Positions 1 through 7,109 of a stretch of DNA of 39,997 nucleotides are shown here, in pieces (the first letter of the stretch is position 1; every line of letters begins with the position of its first letter). The position numbers and the translations under genes are program-made. The stretch lies in NCBI GenBank assembly GCA_022571715.1, contig JACZXH010000034.1, positions 1 through 39,997 on the forward strand, read 5' to 3'. This DNA comes from Bacteroidota bacterium (GTDB taxonomy: Bacteria; Bacteroidota; Bacteroidia; Cytophagales; Cyclobacteriaceae). Under the pieces are notes generated by a model, which saw nothing but the letters and a program-made list of their open reading frames with translations, ran no database searches and had not been told where the DNA came from.

Positions 1-1081
1 TAAACAGGTGAAACATAGAAGCGGTAAATCCGAGCCCGGCTTCCCCGCTGTAACCTGAAACACCCAGTGCCATCATCATATAGCCTATTTGCGAGATAGT
101 GGAGTAGGCGAGTATCTTTTTTATATCAGTTTGTGTAATGGCTATAAGTGCAGCAAATAATGATGTAAATGCACCGATGAACGCAATCACTTCTAGTGCT
201 TCCGGAGCTGCCAGGCTGTATATCGTAAACATTCTCGCAACCAGGAAAACTCCTGCAACCACCATAGTGGCAGCATGGATAAGAGCAGATATTGGTGTTG
301 GGCCTTCCATTGCATCTGGCAGCCAGATGTGAAATGGAAACATTGCGGATTTACCTGCTCCGCCCATGAATACAAGTATCATAGCCCAAGTGAGTGTGGA
401 TAAACCCAGGAAAGTACCGCCAATGGTTTGTGTTATCAACGTCCCGTTAGGGTTTGTGATTTCTGAAAAACTGAATGTTCCTGTATAATAAGACAGCATT
501 AATATGCCGATTAGAAAACCAAGATCTGCAAACCGCGTGACGATAAACGCTTTTTTTGCCGCTGCTACGGCAGAAGGTTTCTGATAATAGTGTCCGATCA
601 ACATGTAAGACGACAACCCAACTAATTCCCAGAAAACATATATCTGAATCAGGTTTGTTGCCAGAACAAGACCTAGCATGGAAAATGAAAATAACGACAG
701 AAAGGTAAAATACCTTGCATATCCATCGTCGCCTTTCATATATCCCGTACTGTAAATGTGCACCATTAGCGATACAGTAGTTATAACCACCAACATCATC
801 ACCGATATAGAATCAATCAGGATACCCATATCAATCACAAGCGTATCAGAAAGTCGATACCATGTAAATGAAGCAGCTTCGATTGCTGAATATGATTCAG
901 TTGCATTCAGAAAGAAATACTGGATTGCAGCGAAATATGATAATACAGTGGCAATACTGATAACTCCTATCGAAATCGCAGCAGTAAGCGAGGGTTTTAG
1001 TTTGCCGCTGAGAATTCCTGTAAAAACAAATGAGGCAAACGGAAGAATAAGTATCCAGATTGTATATTGATAGTTTTCCAT
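1..1081 (-). CDS. nuoL: NADH-quinone oxidoreductase subunit L (partial, 3' end off window)
   Basis: I translated the open frame directly from the ATG at 1079-1081 (minus strand); it stays open for about 360 codons to the window edge. NuoL is the distal antiporter-like proton-pumping subunit of complex I in the inner membrane. The sequence shows successive hydrophobic helices and the family's signature stretches: FWELVGLSSYMLIG (first conserved Glu), AGKSAMFPFHIWLPDAMEGP with the conserved Lys, and LIHAATMVVAGVF. The Lys and Glu residues lie on the family's proton path. It starts 10 bp after nuoK and is the last complex I gene visible; nuoM and nuoN would be expected beyond coordinate 1. Only the N-terminal half or so of a normal NuoL (above 600 residues) is present, because of the window edge and not a mutation. 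Confidence 0.96.
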   Translation of the reverse strand, partial: MENYQYTIWILILPFASFVFTGILSGKLKPSLTAAISIGVISIATVLSYFAAIQYFFLNATESYSAIEAASFTWYRLSDTLVIDMGILIDSISVMMLVVITTVSLMVHIYSTGYMKGDDGYARYFTFLSLFSFSMLGLVLATNLIQIYVFWELVGLSSYMLIGHYYQKPSAVAAAKKAFIVTRFADLGFLIGILMLSYYTGTFSFSEITNPNGTLITQTIGGTFLGLSTLTWAMILVFMGGAGKSAMFPFHIWLPDAMEGPTPISALIHAATMVVAGVFLVARMFTIYSLAAPEALEVIAFIGAFTSLFAALIAITQTDIKKILAYSTISQIGYMMMALGVSGYSGEAGLGFTASMFHLF

Positions 1082-1091
1082 ATCCTATCAA

Positions 1092-1409
1092 TCAGTACTT
1101 CATTTCAGTTACTTCATCCACATCGATAGAACGGATGTTTCTGTATAAATTAATAAAAATTGCGATGGCTACCGCCGCCTCAGCCGCTGCAATACCGATC
1201 ACAAAAAGGGCAAAAAAGTGGCCTTCAAGCCTTTCGGAATATAAATATCTGTCTATCGCAACGAAATTAATGTTTACTGCGTTCAGCACGAGCTCAACAC
1301 TTATGAGCATTGTGATCATGTTTTTTCGAGTAAGAAATCCATATACGCCGGTGAAAAAGATCAGCGTACTTACTATCAGGATGTGCGATAAAGGGATATC
1401 TTCAATCAT
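1092..1409 (-). CDS. nuoK: NADH-quinone oxidoreductase subunit K
   Basis: A 105-residue, three-helix membrane subunit of complex I, homologous to MrpC/ND4L. The two membrane-buried glutamates used in proton transfer are visible: Glu39 in MLISVELVLNAVN and Glu77 in IAAAEAAVAIAIF. The length matches the family (about 100 residues). The ATG overlaps the nuoJ stop by 4 bp (ATGA type), which implies translational coupling, and nuoL begins 10 bp downstream. The C-terminus is slightly extended and charged (RSIDVDEVTEMKY). Confidence 0.97.
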   Translation of the reverse strand: MIEDIPLSHILIVSTLIFFTGVYGFLTRKNMITMLISVELVLNAVNINFVAIDRYLYSERLEGHFFALFVIGIAAAEAAVAIAIFINLYRNIRSIDVDEVTEMKY

Positions 1410-1897
1410 GATTCAGGCTTCTTTTCACGTTTTGCAATTACAATTGCTGCGACCATTGCAGCCAGCAACAAAATACTTATAACTTCAAACGGCAGTACAT
1501 ACCCGTATTTACCATAACTAAGCAGTTGTGTGCCTATTTCTGCTACCGTGATTTCAGGACTGTCAGCAACTACCGGATTAAATCTATGGTTAGTTATTAC
1601 GGACAAGACAACACTTGCCCCGATCAACGATACCAGTGCAGCAATGATAATTTCTACGGGTTTTACAACCTGGAGTTTTTCATTAAGATGGCTTGTCAGT
1701 AGTATTGAAAAAATGAACAATACCAAAATACCACCCATATAAACCACTACCTGAACGGCTGCCAGAAACATATAATCAAGCACCAGAAAAAAAATTGCAA
1801 CTCCAATGAGTACAAACAACAGAAAAATGGCTGCTCGTAATAACTTCCTGGAGGTAACAGACATAATGGCAAATATTAGCACCAATGCTGAGCCCAT
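1406..1897 (-). CDS. nuoJ: NADH-quinone oxidoreductase subunit J
   Basis: A 163-residue membrane subunit of complex I (ND6 homologue). Visible family features are TSRKLLRAAIFLL in the first loop, VQVVVYMGGILVLFIF (the helix containing the conserved YxGAIxVLFLF-like motif with a pi-bulge) and a final LLLAAMVAAIVIAKREKK helix. The first ATG (1897) gives a first transmembrane segment of only about a dozen residues. The same frame stays open upstream to the nuoI stop and encodes ISVLAITFY, which would complete the helix, so the true start may be a non-canonical ATT or CTG near 1924. Gap to nuoI is 26 bp; overlap with nuoK is 4 bp. Confidence 0.95.
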   Translation of the reverse strand: MGSALVLIFAIMSVTSRKLLRAAIFLLFVLIGVAIFFLVLDYMFLAAVQVVVYMGGILVLFIFSILLTSHLNEKLQVVKPVEIIIAALVSLIGASVVLSVITNHRFNPVVADSPEITVAEIGTQLLSYGKYGYVLPFEVISILLLAAMVAAIVIAKREKKPES

Positions 1898-1923
1898 GTA
1901 AAATGTAATAGCAAGTACAGAAA

Positions 1924-2403
1924 TCAGCGTACTCCCTCCATGAGTTTTGATCCGGGTTTATTCAATACTTTGGTAAGTTGCGACCTGTCGAATACAGCAT
2001 GTTCAAAATCCTGTGACATTTTAATGGCATCTGTCGGACAGGACAAAATACACAGGTTACAGAATGTGCACATTGACAAATGATATACAAACTTGTCTAT
2101 CACTTTTTTCTTTTTGCCGTCAGGCATTTCAATTCGCTTGCTTATGATCTCGATGGTACCGTTTGGGCAGACCACTTCACATGCCGAACATCCAGTGCAC
2201 ATATGCTCATTATCCTCATTATGGGTAAGCACAACCTCCCCTCGAAACATGTCAAACATTTTTAGTGTTTCTCTGTTTTCAGGGTATTGTTGAGTGATAA
2301 TTTCTTTGGGATGTGATATATAGTGGCCTGTTATGGCCATGCCCTTAATAAGTGTTCTCAGGGCACTGATTATGCTGATTATATATTTTACGATTGCTTT
2401 CAT
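1924..2403 (-). CDS. nuoI: NADH-quinone oxidoreductase subunit I (2x[4Fe-4S] ferredoxin-like)
   Basis: A 159-residue peripheral-arm subunit that carries clusters N6a and N6b and passes electrons toward NuoB. Both tetranuclear cluster motifs are intact: CTGCSACEVVCP and CTFCNLCILSCP. An N-terminal amphipathic stretch (residues 1-25) anchors it to the membrane domain, as in other NuoI proteins. It starts 3 bp after the nuoH stop, so the two are likely translationally coupled. Intact binding motifs argue that the operon makes a working electron-transfer chain, which makes the missing nuoB just upstream more notable. Confidence 0.97.
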   Translation of the reverse strand: MKAIVKYIISIISALRTLIKGMAITGHYISHPKEIITQQYPENRETLKMFDMFRGEVVLTHNEDNEHMCTGCSACEVVCPNGTIEIISKRIEMPDGKKKKVIDKFVYHLSMCTFCNLCILSCPTDAIKMSQDFEHAVFDRSQLTKVLNKPGSKLMEGVR

Positions 2404-2406
2404 CTG

Positions 2407-3504
2407 TTAAAAATGCCAACCCATTAAGACAATAAATGCCATGACAAGAATATTTACAAGATTTATAGGCAACAGATATTTCCATTCCAGCCTGAGCAAC
2501 TGATCGATGCGTAAACGGGGGAATGTCCATTTAAACCACATCATCAGGAATATAAGGAAAGCAACTTTTCCAAAAAACCAGAATAACGAGGGAATAAAAT
2601 CCATGATCTTGTTGAATCCTTCCCAGTTTCCGATGTGGAATGGCATCCATCCTCCCAGAAAAACAGTGGCTCCAATGCCTGCGATAATAAACATATTTAC
2701 AAATTCTGCAAGGAAAAAGAAGGCAAACTTCAAGCCTGAATACTCAGTATGGTAACCTGCTGTAAGCTCCGATTCGGCTTCAGGTAGATCAAAAGGCCCC
2801 CGGCCGGTTTCGGCTGTACCAGCTATCATAAAAATAATGAAAGCAATCATGGCAGGAATATGTCCGCGGAAAATCCACCAGCCTGTTTCCTGGCTTGCAA
2901 TGATCTCTGAAAACTGCAGACTTCCGGCAAGAATCACCACAGTAAGCAAAGACAAACCAACAGAAAGTTCATAGCTCACTACCTGGGCGCCGCTACGCAT
3001 TGCACCGATCAGTGAATATTTATTGTCACTTGACCAGCCTGCAATGAGAATACCAATCACGCCGAAGGAAGAAACGGCTGTCAGATAAAGAATCCCAATG
3101 TCAAAGTCGAGGGCATGTAGTCCCTTGGCAAACGGCATGGCTCCAAGAGCCAAAAAAGTAGAAAGGATAATGATGAACGGAGCAAGATTAAAAAGGAACT
3201 TATCCGCATTTTTAGTTACAAGAGGCTCTTTTAAAATCAGTTTTATTGCGTCGGCAGCCGTCTGAGCAATTCCCCACTTTCCTACACGCATGGGCCCCAG
3301 CCTCAACTGAAAAAATGCAGCAATTTTCCTTTCGGCATATACTAGTACCAATCCCAGCAGGGTAAATAATATCATGAAGGCAGAAGCAATGATTATAAAT
3401 TCAATTATGGTCACCGCTGTTGGGGATAAATTGACACTCAGGCTTGCATGTATCGAATCAGTTAAATTTTTAAAGTCGTAAATATTCATAGTGCTATCTG
3501 TCAA
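2407..3504 (-). CDS. nuoH: NADH-quinone oxidoreductase subunit H
   Basis: A 365-residue multi-span membrane subunit (ND1 homologue) that forms much of the quinone chamber. Characteristic stretches are [16 protein letters not shown], where the first cytoplasmic loop meets the peripheral arm, the [20 protein letters not shown] motif lining the quinone tunnel, and [17 protein letters not shown] near the C-terminus. Length is typical for Bacteroidota. It overlaps the 3' end of nuoD by 11 bp and is followed 3 bp later by nuoI. In the classical order nuoE, nuoF and nuoG sit between nuoD and nuoH; here the overlap leaves no room for them. Confidence 0.98.
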   Translation of the reverse strand: MTDSTMNIYDFKNLTDSIHASLSVNLSPTAVTIIEFIIIASAFMILFTLLGLVLVYAERKIAAFFQLRLGPMRVGKWGIAQTAADAIKLILKEPLVTKNADKFLFNLAPFIIILSTFLALGAMPFAKGLHALDFDIGILYLTAVSSFGVIGILIAGWSSDNKYSLIGAMRSGAQVVSYELSVGLSLLTVVILAGSLQFSEIIASQETGWWIFRGHIPAMIAFIIFMIAGTAETGRGPFDLPEAESELTAGYHTEYSGLKFAFFFLAEFVNMFIIAGIGATVFLGGWMPFHIGNWEGFNKIMDFIPSLFWFFGKVAFLIFLMMWFKWTFPRLRIDQLLRLEWKYLLPINLVNILVMAFIVLMGWHF

Positions 3505-4627
3505 TATCAGGTATCACAAGATCAAGGGTTGACATAATAACTACCAGATCTGCAATTTTTGCCCCTTTCGCCATGCGATTCAAAGCCGACAAATTTGAAA
3601 ATCCCGGAGACCTGAATTTCAGCCTGTAAGGGCTTTTACCACCTTCACTTATGATATACACGCCGAACTCTCCCCTTGCAGTTTCAACCTTCTGATAATA
3701 CTCGCCTTTGGGGAGTTTGATGACTGCCTTGGTTTTTACCTTATAATCACCTTCAGGAATATTATCTATCAATTGTTCAATGATCGACATCGATTCCCAC
3801 ATTTCCTGAATTCGCACCTTGTAACGGGCGTACGAATCACCTTCTTCTCTGAGTACTTCATTAAAGTCAACCTGTGTATATGCGCTGTAAGGATTATGTT
3901 TTCTGATATCATTTGAGAACCCCGATGCCCGTCCTGTAGGACCTGTTACTCCAAAAGAAATAGCGTCTTCCTTGGAAAGTACTCCGACTCCTTTGGTTCT
4001 CAGTTCAAAAATGACATTTTCGGTCAGCAATTGGTCATACTCAGGAAGTTTTTTCTTGAAATGCGTAACAAATGCTTTTGTACCCTTCTGGAAGTTTGGG
4101 TGAATATCAAACATCAAACCACCCGGCACATTATAATTCATGGTTAGACGCGCTCCGCAAGTTTCTTCAAAAATATCAATGATCATTTCACGGTCTCGAA
4201 ATCCGTACAAAAATGAAGTAATGGCTCCCAGGTCCATACCAAATACACCCCACCAAAGCTGGTGTGATGAAAGCCGTGTCAGCTCGGAGATAATAGTCCG
4301 TATTACTTTGACACGGTCCGGTATTTCCACCTCAAGGCCTTGCTCTACGGCCAGGGACACCGCTTCGTTATTCATATGAGACGAGAGGTAATCCATTCTG
4401 TCAGTGAGGTGAATAATTTGTGTATATGAATCCTTCTCACACATTTTTTCGATGCTACGATGTATGTATCCAAGGTGCGGCTCTACATTATGAATGATTT
4501 CACCTTCGAGAGTAAGCAAAAGTCGCAACACGCCGTGAGTGGATGGGTGCTGGGGTCCCATATTGATGAAATATTCCTGGGTTTCGAGCGGTTTACCTGT
4601 ATTCTTATTTGTAGCTATTTCTTCCAT
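3494..4627 (-). CDS. nuoD: NADH-quinone oxidoreductase subunit D
   Basis: A 377-residue peripheral subunit, homologous to the [NiFe]-hydrogenase large subunit and forming the quinone-binding pocket with NuoB. The N-terminal [14 protein letters not shown] motif, with its quinone-site His, is present. [22 protein letters not shown], which follows a region homologous to the hydrogenase nickel site, and the C-terminal [15 protein letters not shown] are also typical. It is a stand-alone gene starting 6 bp after nuoC, unlike the nuoCD fusion of many Bacteroidales and enterobacteria. Its 3' end overlaps nuoH by 11 bp. Confidence 0.98.
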   Translation of the reverse strand: MEEIATNKNTGKPLETQEYFINMGPQHPSTHGVLRLLLTLEGEIIHNVEPHLGYIHRSIEKMCEKDSYTQIIHLTDRMDYLSSHMNNEAVSLAVEQGLEVEIPDRVKVIRTIISELTRLSSHQLWWGVFGMDLGAITSFLYGFRDREMIIDIFEETCGARLTMNYNVPGGLMFDIHPNFQKGTKAFVTHFKKKLPEYDQLLTENVIFELRTKGVGVLSKEDAISFGVTGPTGRASGFSNDIRKHNPYSAYTQVDFNEVLREEGDSYARYKVRIQEMWESMSIIEQLIDNIPEGDYKVKTKAVIKLPKGEYYQKVETARGEFGVYIISEGGKSPYRLKFRSPGFSNLSALNRMAKGAKIADLVVIMSTLDLVIPDIDR

Positions 4628-4633
4628 TTTCGC

Positions 4634-5098
4634 TTATAAATCAATAATATTTACTTTATCAACATAATCTTTCCGGAGTGGATATCCCACCCAGTCATCA
4701 TCAAGGAATATCCTTCTCAGATCGGGATGATTCCGGAATTTTATTCCAAACAGGTCAAATACCTCTCTTTCATGAAATTCAGCTGTTTGCCATATATCAG
4801 ATACCGTATCAATTTCAGGCTTTTCACGACTATCGATTTTAGCCTTCAAGACTATACTATGTCCATGTATTGTGGATTTCAGATGATATACAACGGTCAT
4901 GTGATCGGGCCAGTCTACGCCTGTGAGGCAAAACAGGAAATCAAACAGGGTATCTTCTGATTCACGGAGGTTTTTTGCAAGATTATGGAGTTTGGCGAAA
5001 GGAAAGGTAGCATTCAGATAGCCTCCGGCTTCCTCAAACTCAGCTTCCGGCACAATGGATAGAATTCTTTCTTTTAGTTGCTCCTGTTCCATCATCAT
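4634..5098 (-). CDS. nuoC: NADH-quinone oxidoreductase subunit C
   Basis: A 154-residue peripheral-arm subunit (30-kDa subunit family). The hallmark WQTAEFHEREVFDLFGIKF segment, followed by HPDLRRIFLDDDWVGYPLRKDY, is complete and diagnostic. Length fits a separate, unfused NuoC. Three consecutive ATG codons open the frame, and any could be used. It lies 6 bp upstream of nuoD. Upstream, 155 bp separate it from nuoA, where nuoB (about 500 bp) would normally sit; no NuoB-like coding is visible there. Confidence 0.96.
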   Translation of the reverse strand: MMMEQEQLKERILSIVPEAEFEEAGGYLNATFPFAKLHNLAKNLRESEDTLFDFLFCLTGVDWPDHMTVVYHLKSTIHGHSIVLKAKIDSREKPEIDTVSDIWQTAEFHEREVFDLFGIKFRNHPDLRRIFLDDDWVGYPLRKDYVDKVNIIDL

Positions 5099-5253
5099 TT
5101 TTGCTCATATAAAATCGTCCAAAGGCTTACGCAGTCTCCTAAGTTGATTCTTTTGCAATTTATTTGTAGATCCAACCTCGTAAATTCTCCTGGAAAATCC
5201 TTAAGAAACTCTCTTTTCTCTGATCTCTCTTTTGTATTTCAATAAGTCTTATG

Positions 5254-5604
5254 TCAATCCCACTTTAATGCATTCTTCTTCCAGGCATAGAGTAATCCCA
5301 GGCCAAGGATCACGAAAAAGATCAGAATCTCAATAAAAGCAGTCATCCCCATGCTTTTCATCACCACAGCCCATGGAAATATAAAAACGGTTTCCACATC
5401 GAAAATAAGGAAAATAATAGCAAAGAGATAATAACCAACCCGGAACTGAATGAATGACGTACCTTTAGTGGGAATGCCACATTCATAAGGCTCCTCTTTG
5501 ACTTTATTTTTTGATTTCGGTGCAACAATCCAGGAAAGGATTATGCCTACTCCTACAATTACGATCGCACTGATAACAAAAAGGATTAAAGCGCTCTTAT
5601 CCAT
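5254..5604 (-). CDS. nuoA: NADH-quinone oxidoreductase subunit A
   Basis: A 116-residue, three-helix membrane subunit (ND3 homologue) and the first gene of the nuo operon. Visible are an N-terminal helix, the conserved YECGIPTKGTSFIQFRVGYY loop, and the acidic helix IIFLIFDVETVFIFPWAVV that lies at the junction of membrane and peripheral arms. It is separated from the upstream MoxR-type gene by 108 bp, where a promoter probably lies, although I could not identify one with confidence. The next gene is nuoC, 155 bp away, instead of the expected nuoB. Confidence 0.97.
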   Translation of the reverse strand: MDKSALILFVISAIVIVGVGIILSWIVAPKSKNKVKEEPYECGIPTKGTSFIQFRVGYYLFAIIFLIFDVETVFIFPWAVVMKSMGMTAFIEILIFFVILGLGLLYAWKKNALKWD

Positions 5605-5712
5605 GGTTTTAAATATGAAGTATTTAAATCAGTGTTTGAAAATACTATTATTTTCTTGTAATTCTCGAAATTGTCCACTCAATTATACACTGAAACGGGG
5701 CAGCGTAAAATA

Positions 5713-6678
5713 CTACAACAATTCTTCAATAATTTTATCGACGGTCAGGCCTTCCGCTTCCGCTTTAAAATTGCGCACCATTCTGTGCCTAAGCGTAGGT
5801 TTTGCAATTTCACGGATATCTTCGATGTCAGGAGAGTATTTTCCATTGATCAGGGAATTGCATTTTGCAGCAAGTACCAGATACTGTGATGCCCTCGGCC
5901 CGGCACCCCATTCAAGAAAATCGGTTGCTATGGCTGGCGACCTCTCCATACCTGGCCGGGACTTATGCACTAGGTTAACTGCATATTCTATTACATTATC
6001 AGCAATTGGCACCTGTCGAACAAGGTGTTGAAACCGTACAATTTCTTCTCCGCTCATAATCTGATTAATATGCACTGTTATATCCGATGTAGTTGTTTTT
6101 ACGATTGTAATTTCATTGTCGTACGAAGGGTAGTCAAGAAAAATGTTAAACATAAACCGGTCAAGCTGGGCTTCCGGAAGCGGGTAGGTACCTTCCTGTT
6201 CGATCGGGTTCTGTGTAGCAAGCACAAAAAACGGCATCTCCAGTGCATACCTTTTGCCAGCAATCGTGACGGCATATTCCTGCATGCATTCGAGTAGTGC
6301 AGCCTGTGTTTTGGGGGGTGTGCGGTTAATCTCGTCAGCAAGAATGATATTTCCAAATATAGGTCCTTTCACAAAATGAAAATTTCTTTCCTTATCCAGC
6401 GTTTCGGCACCAAGTATATCGGAAGGCATCAGGTCTGGAGTAAACTGGATCCGGTTAAATTTCAGGTCAAGTGCTGAAGCAATGGTGTGAATCAGCAGCG
6501 TTTTTGCCAACCCAGGCACGCCCACAAGCAGGCAATGACCCTGACAGAATATTGATGTAAGTATCAGATGTACCGTTTCCTCTTGCCCGATAATCACTTT
6601 TCCAATTTCTTCGCGTAATTTCACAAATGCTTCAGCAAGACCATCTGCTGCTTCTACTGTCGATTTAAATTCTTTCAT
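5713..6678 (-). CDS. MoxR-family AAA+ ATPase
   Basis: A 321-residue AAA+ protein of the MoxR/RavA class, which acts as a chaperone-like assembly or maturation factor, usually with VWA-domain or DUF58 partners. The Walker A segment is GVPGLAKTLLIH, Walker B is IILADEINRTPPKTQAALLE, sensor 1 is FVLATQNPIEQEGTYPLPEAQLDR in outline, and a C-terminal lid domain ends in the typical IREIAKPTLRHRMVRNF. Length is normal for MoxR. No DUF58/VWA gene follows; the next gene is nuoA, 108 bp downstream, so any partner must be elsewhere. Upstream is a 431-bp spacer with repeats, so it probably has its own promoter. The family call is firm; the substrate is unknown. Confidence 0.93.
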   Translation of the reverse strand: MKEFKSTVEAADGLAEAFVKLREEIGKVIIGQEETVHLILTSIFCQGHCLLVGVPGLAKTLLIHTIASALDLKFNRIQFTPDLMPSDILGAETLDKERNFHFVKGPIFGNIILADEINRTPPKTQAALLECMQEYAVTIAGKRYALEMPFFVLATQNPIEQEGTYPLPEAQLDRFMFNIFLDYPSYDNEITIVKTTTSDITVHINQIMSGEEIVRFQHLVRQVPIADNVIEYAVNLVHKSRPGMERSPAIATDFLEWGAGPRASQYLVLAAKCNSLINGKYSPDIEDIREIAKPTLRHRMVRNFKAEAEGLTVDKIIEELL

Positions 6679-6880
6679 TACTGATTATAATTCACAGACC
6701 AATGATACTACTTAATCGGCGATTGTGTTTATATAACGCGTCTAAGATATTGATTTTGTTCACTTTGGCTCATTCTCTTCCATCGTGCCTATATTGTGAT
6801 TGATCGGGGGTGTCTCAGAAGTAGAGCCGATATTCTGAACGAAGTTAAGAATCTGTAACTGGCTACTTAATTAATATTTA

Positions 6881-6929
6881 CAGATCCTTCGCTCGCGTCT
6901 GCCTATCTGCGGACAGGCTCAGAATGACG
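6881..6929. repeat. Dispersed intergenic repeat (gatccttcgct...ctcagaatgacg type)
   Basis: The stretch begins gatccttcgctcgcg and ends ctcagaatgacg, a pairing I recognise as a very common intergenic repeat style in Bacteroidota and other phyla. The middle holds a short inverted pair (gcct...aggc) around ctgcgg. It lies outside any convincing gene. Only one full copy is in this window, so its status as a genome-wide repeat is inference from general knowledge. Confidence 0.5.
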
Positions 6930-6996
6930 TTATTTTGATCTTTTAAGACAGCCCAGGTCAAACTATACGATCTGGTCTTAACCCCTCTTTTAAAGT

Positions 6997-7080
6997 CCAC
7001 ACAGTAATCACCCTTACGGAGACCACCCGACAGGTATGGAATGGCGTGGTAGTCGCTCAATCTTATTCAAAAATATAAAT
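6997..7080 (+). repeat. Copy of the atggcgtgg hairpin repeat (degenerate left arm)
   Basis: This segment shares blocks with the copy at 33531-33615: a tcacccttacgg block (7009 onward), gaccacccga, then atggcgtgg at 7041-7049, and finally ttattcaaaaatataaat at 7063-7080. The left arm, which is ccacgccat in the other copies, has decayed here to ccac followed by unrelated bases. The two copies are in the same orientation and about 26 kb apart. Both lie between genes. Confidence 0.75.
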
Positions 7081-7109
7081 TTGTACCACCTAAATGCATA
7101 TATCTATAC

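Larger units (their letters stand above)
6679..7109. other. 431-bp intergenic spacer with dispersed repeats
   Basis: This spacer separates the SurA-like gene from the MoxR-type gene. Short open frames here do not resemble proteins. It contains two repeat pieces listed separately (6881-6929 and 6997-7080). The promoter of the MoxR-type gene should lie in 6679-6800. A weak TAnnTTTG-like match (one mismatch) is seen on the minus strand at 6700-6707, but it is not strong enough to call. Confidence 0.6.

Noticed and set aside
138-332. Plus-strand 64-codon open frame
   Set aside because: It is antisense to nuoL, whose frame is continuous with all family motifs; the translation is rich in Ala/Ser/Thr and resembles no protein.
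756-1482. Plus-strand open frames over the nuoL/nuoK/nuoJ region
   Set aside because: They lie opposite well-supported complex I genes, and their composition (Ile, Ser, Thr runs) reflects antisense reading of membrane-protein codons.
5498-6031. Plus-strand 177-codon frame spanning nuoA and the MoxR gene
   Set aside because: It crosses two real minus-strand genes and the gap between them, with no motif of its own.
6878-7060. Minus-strand 60-codon frame in the spacer
   Set aside because: It is made of the two dispersed repeats found there, so its coding look is a by-product of repeat sequence.
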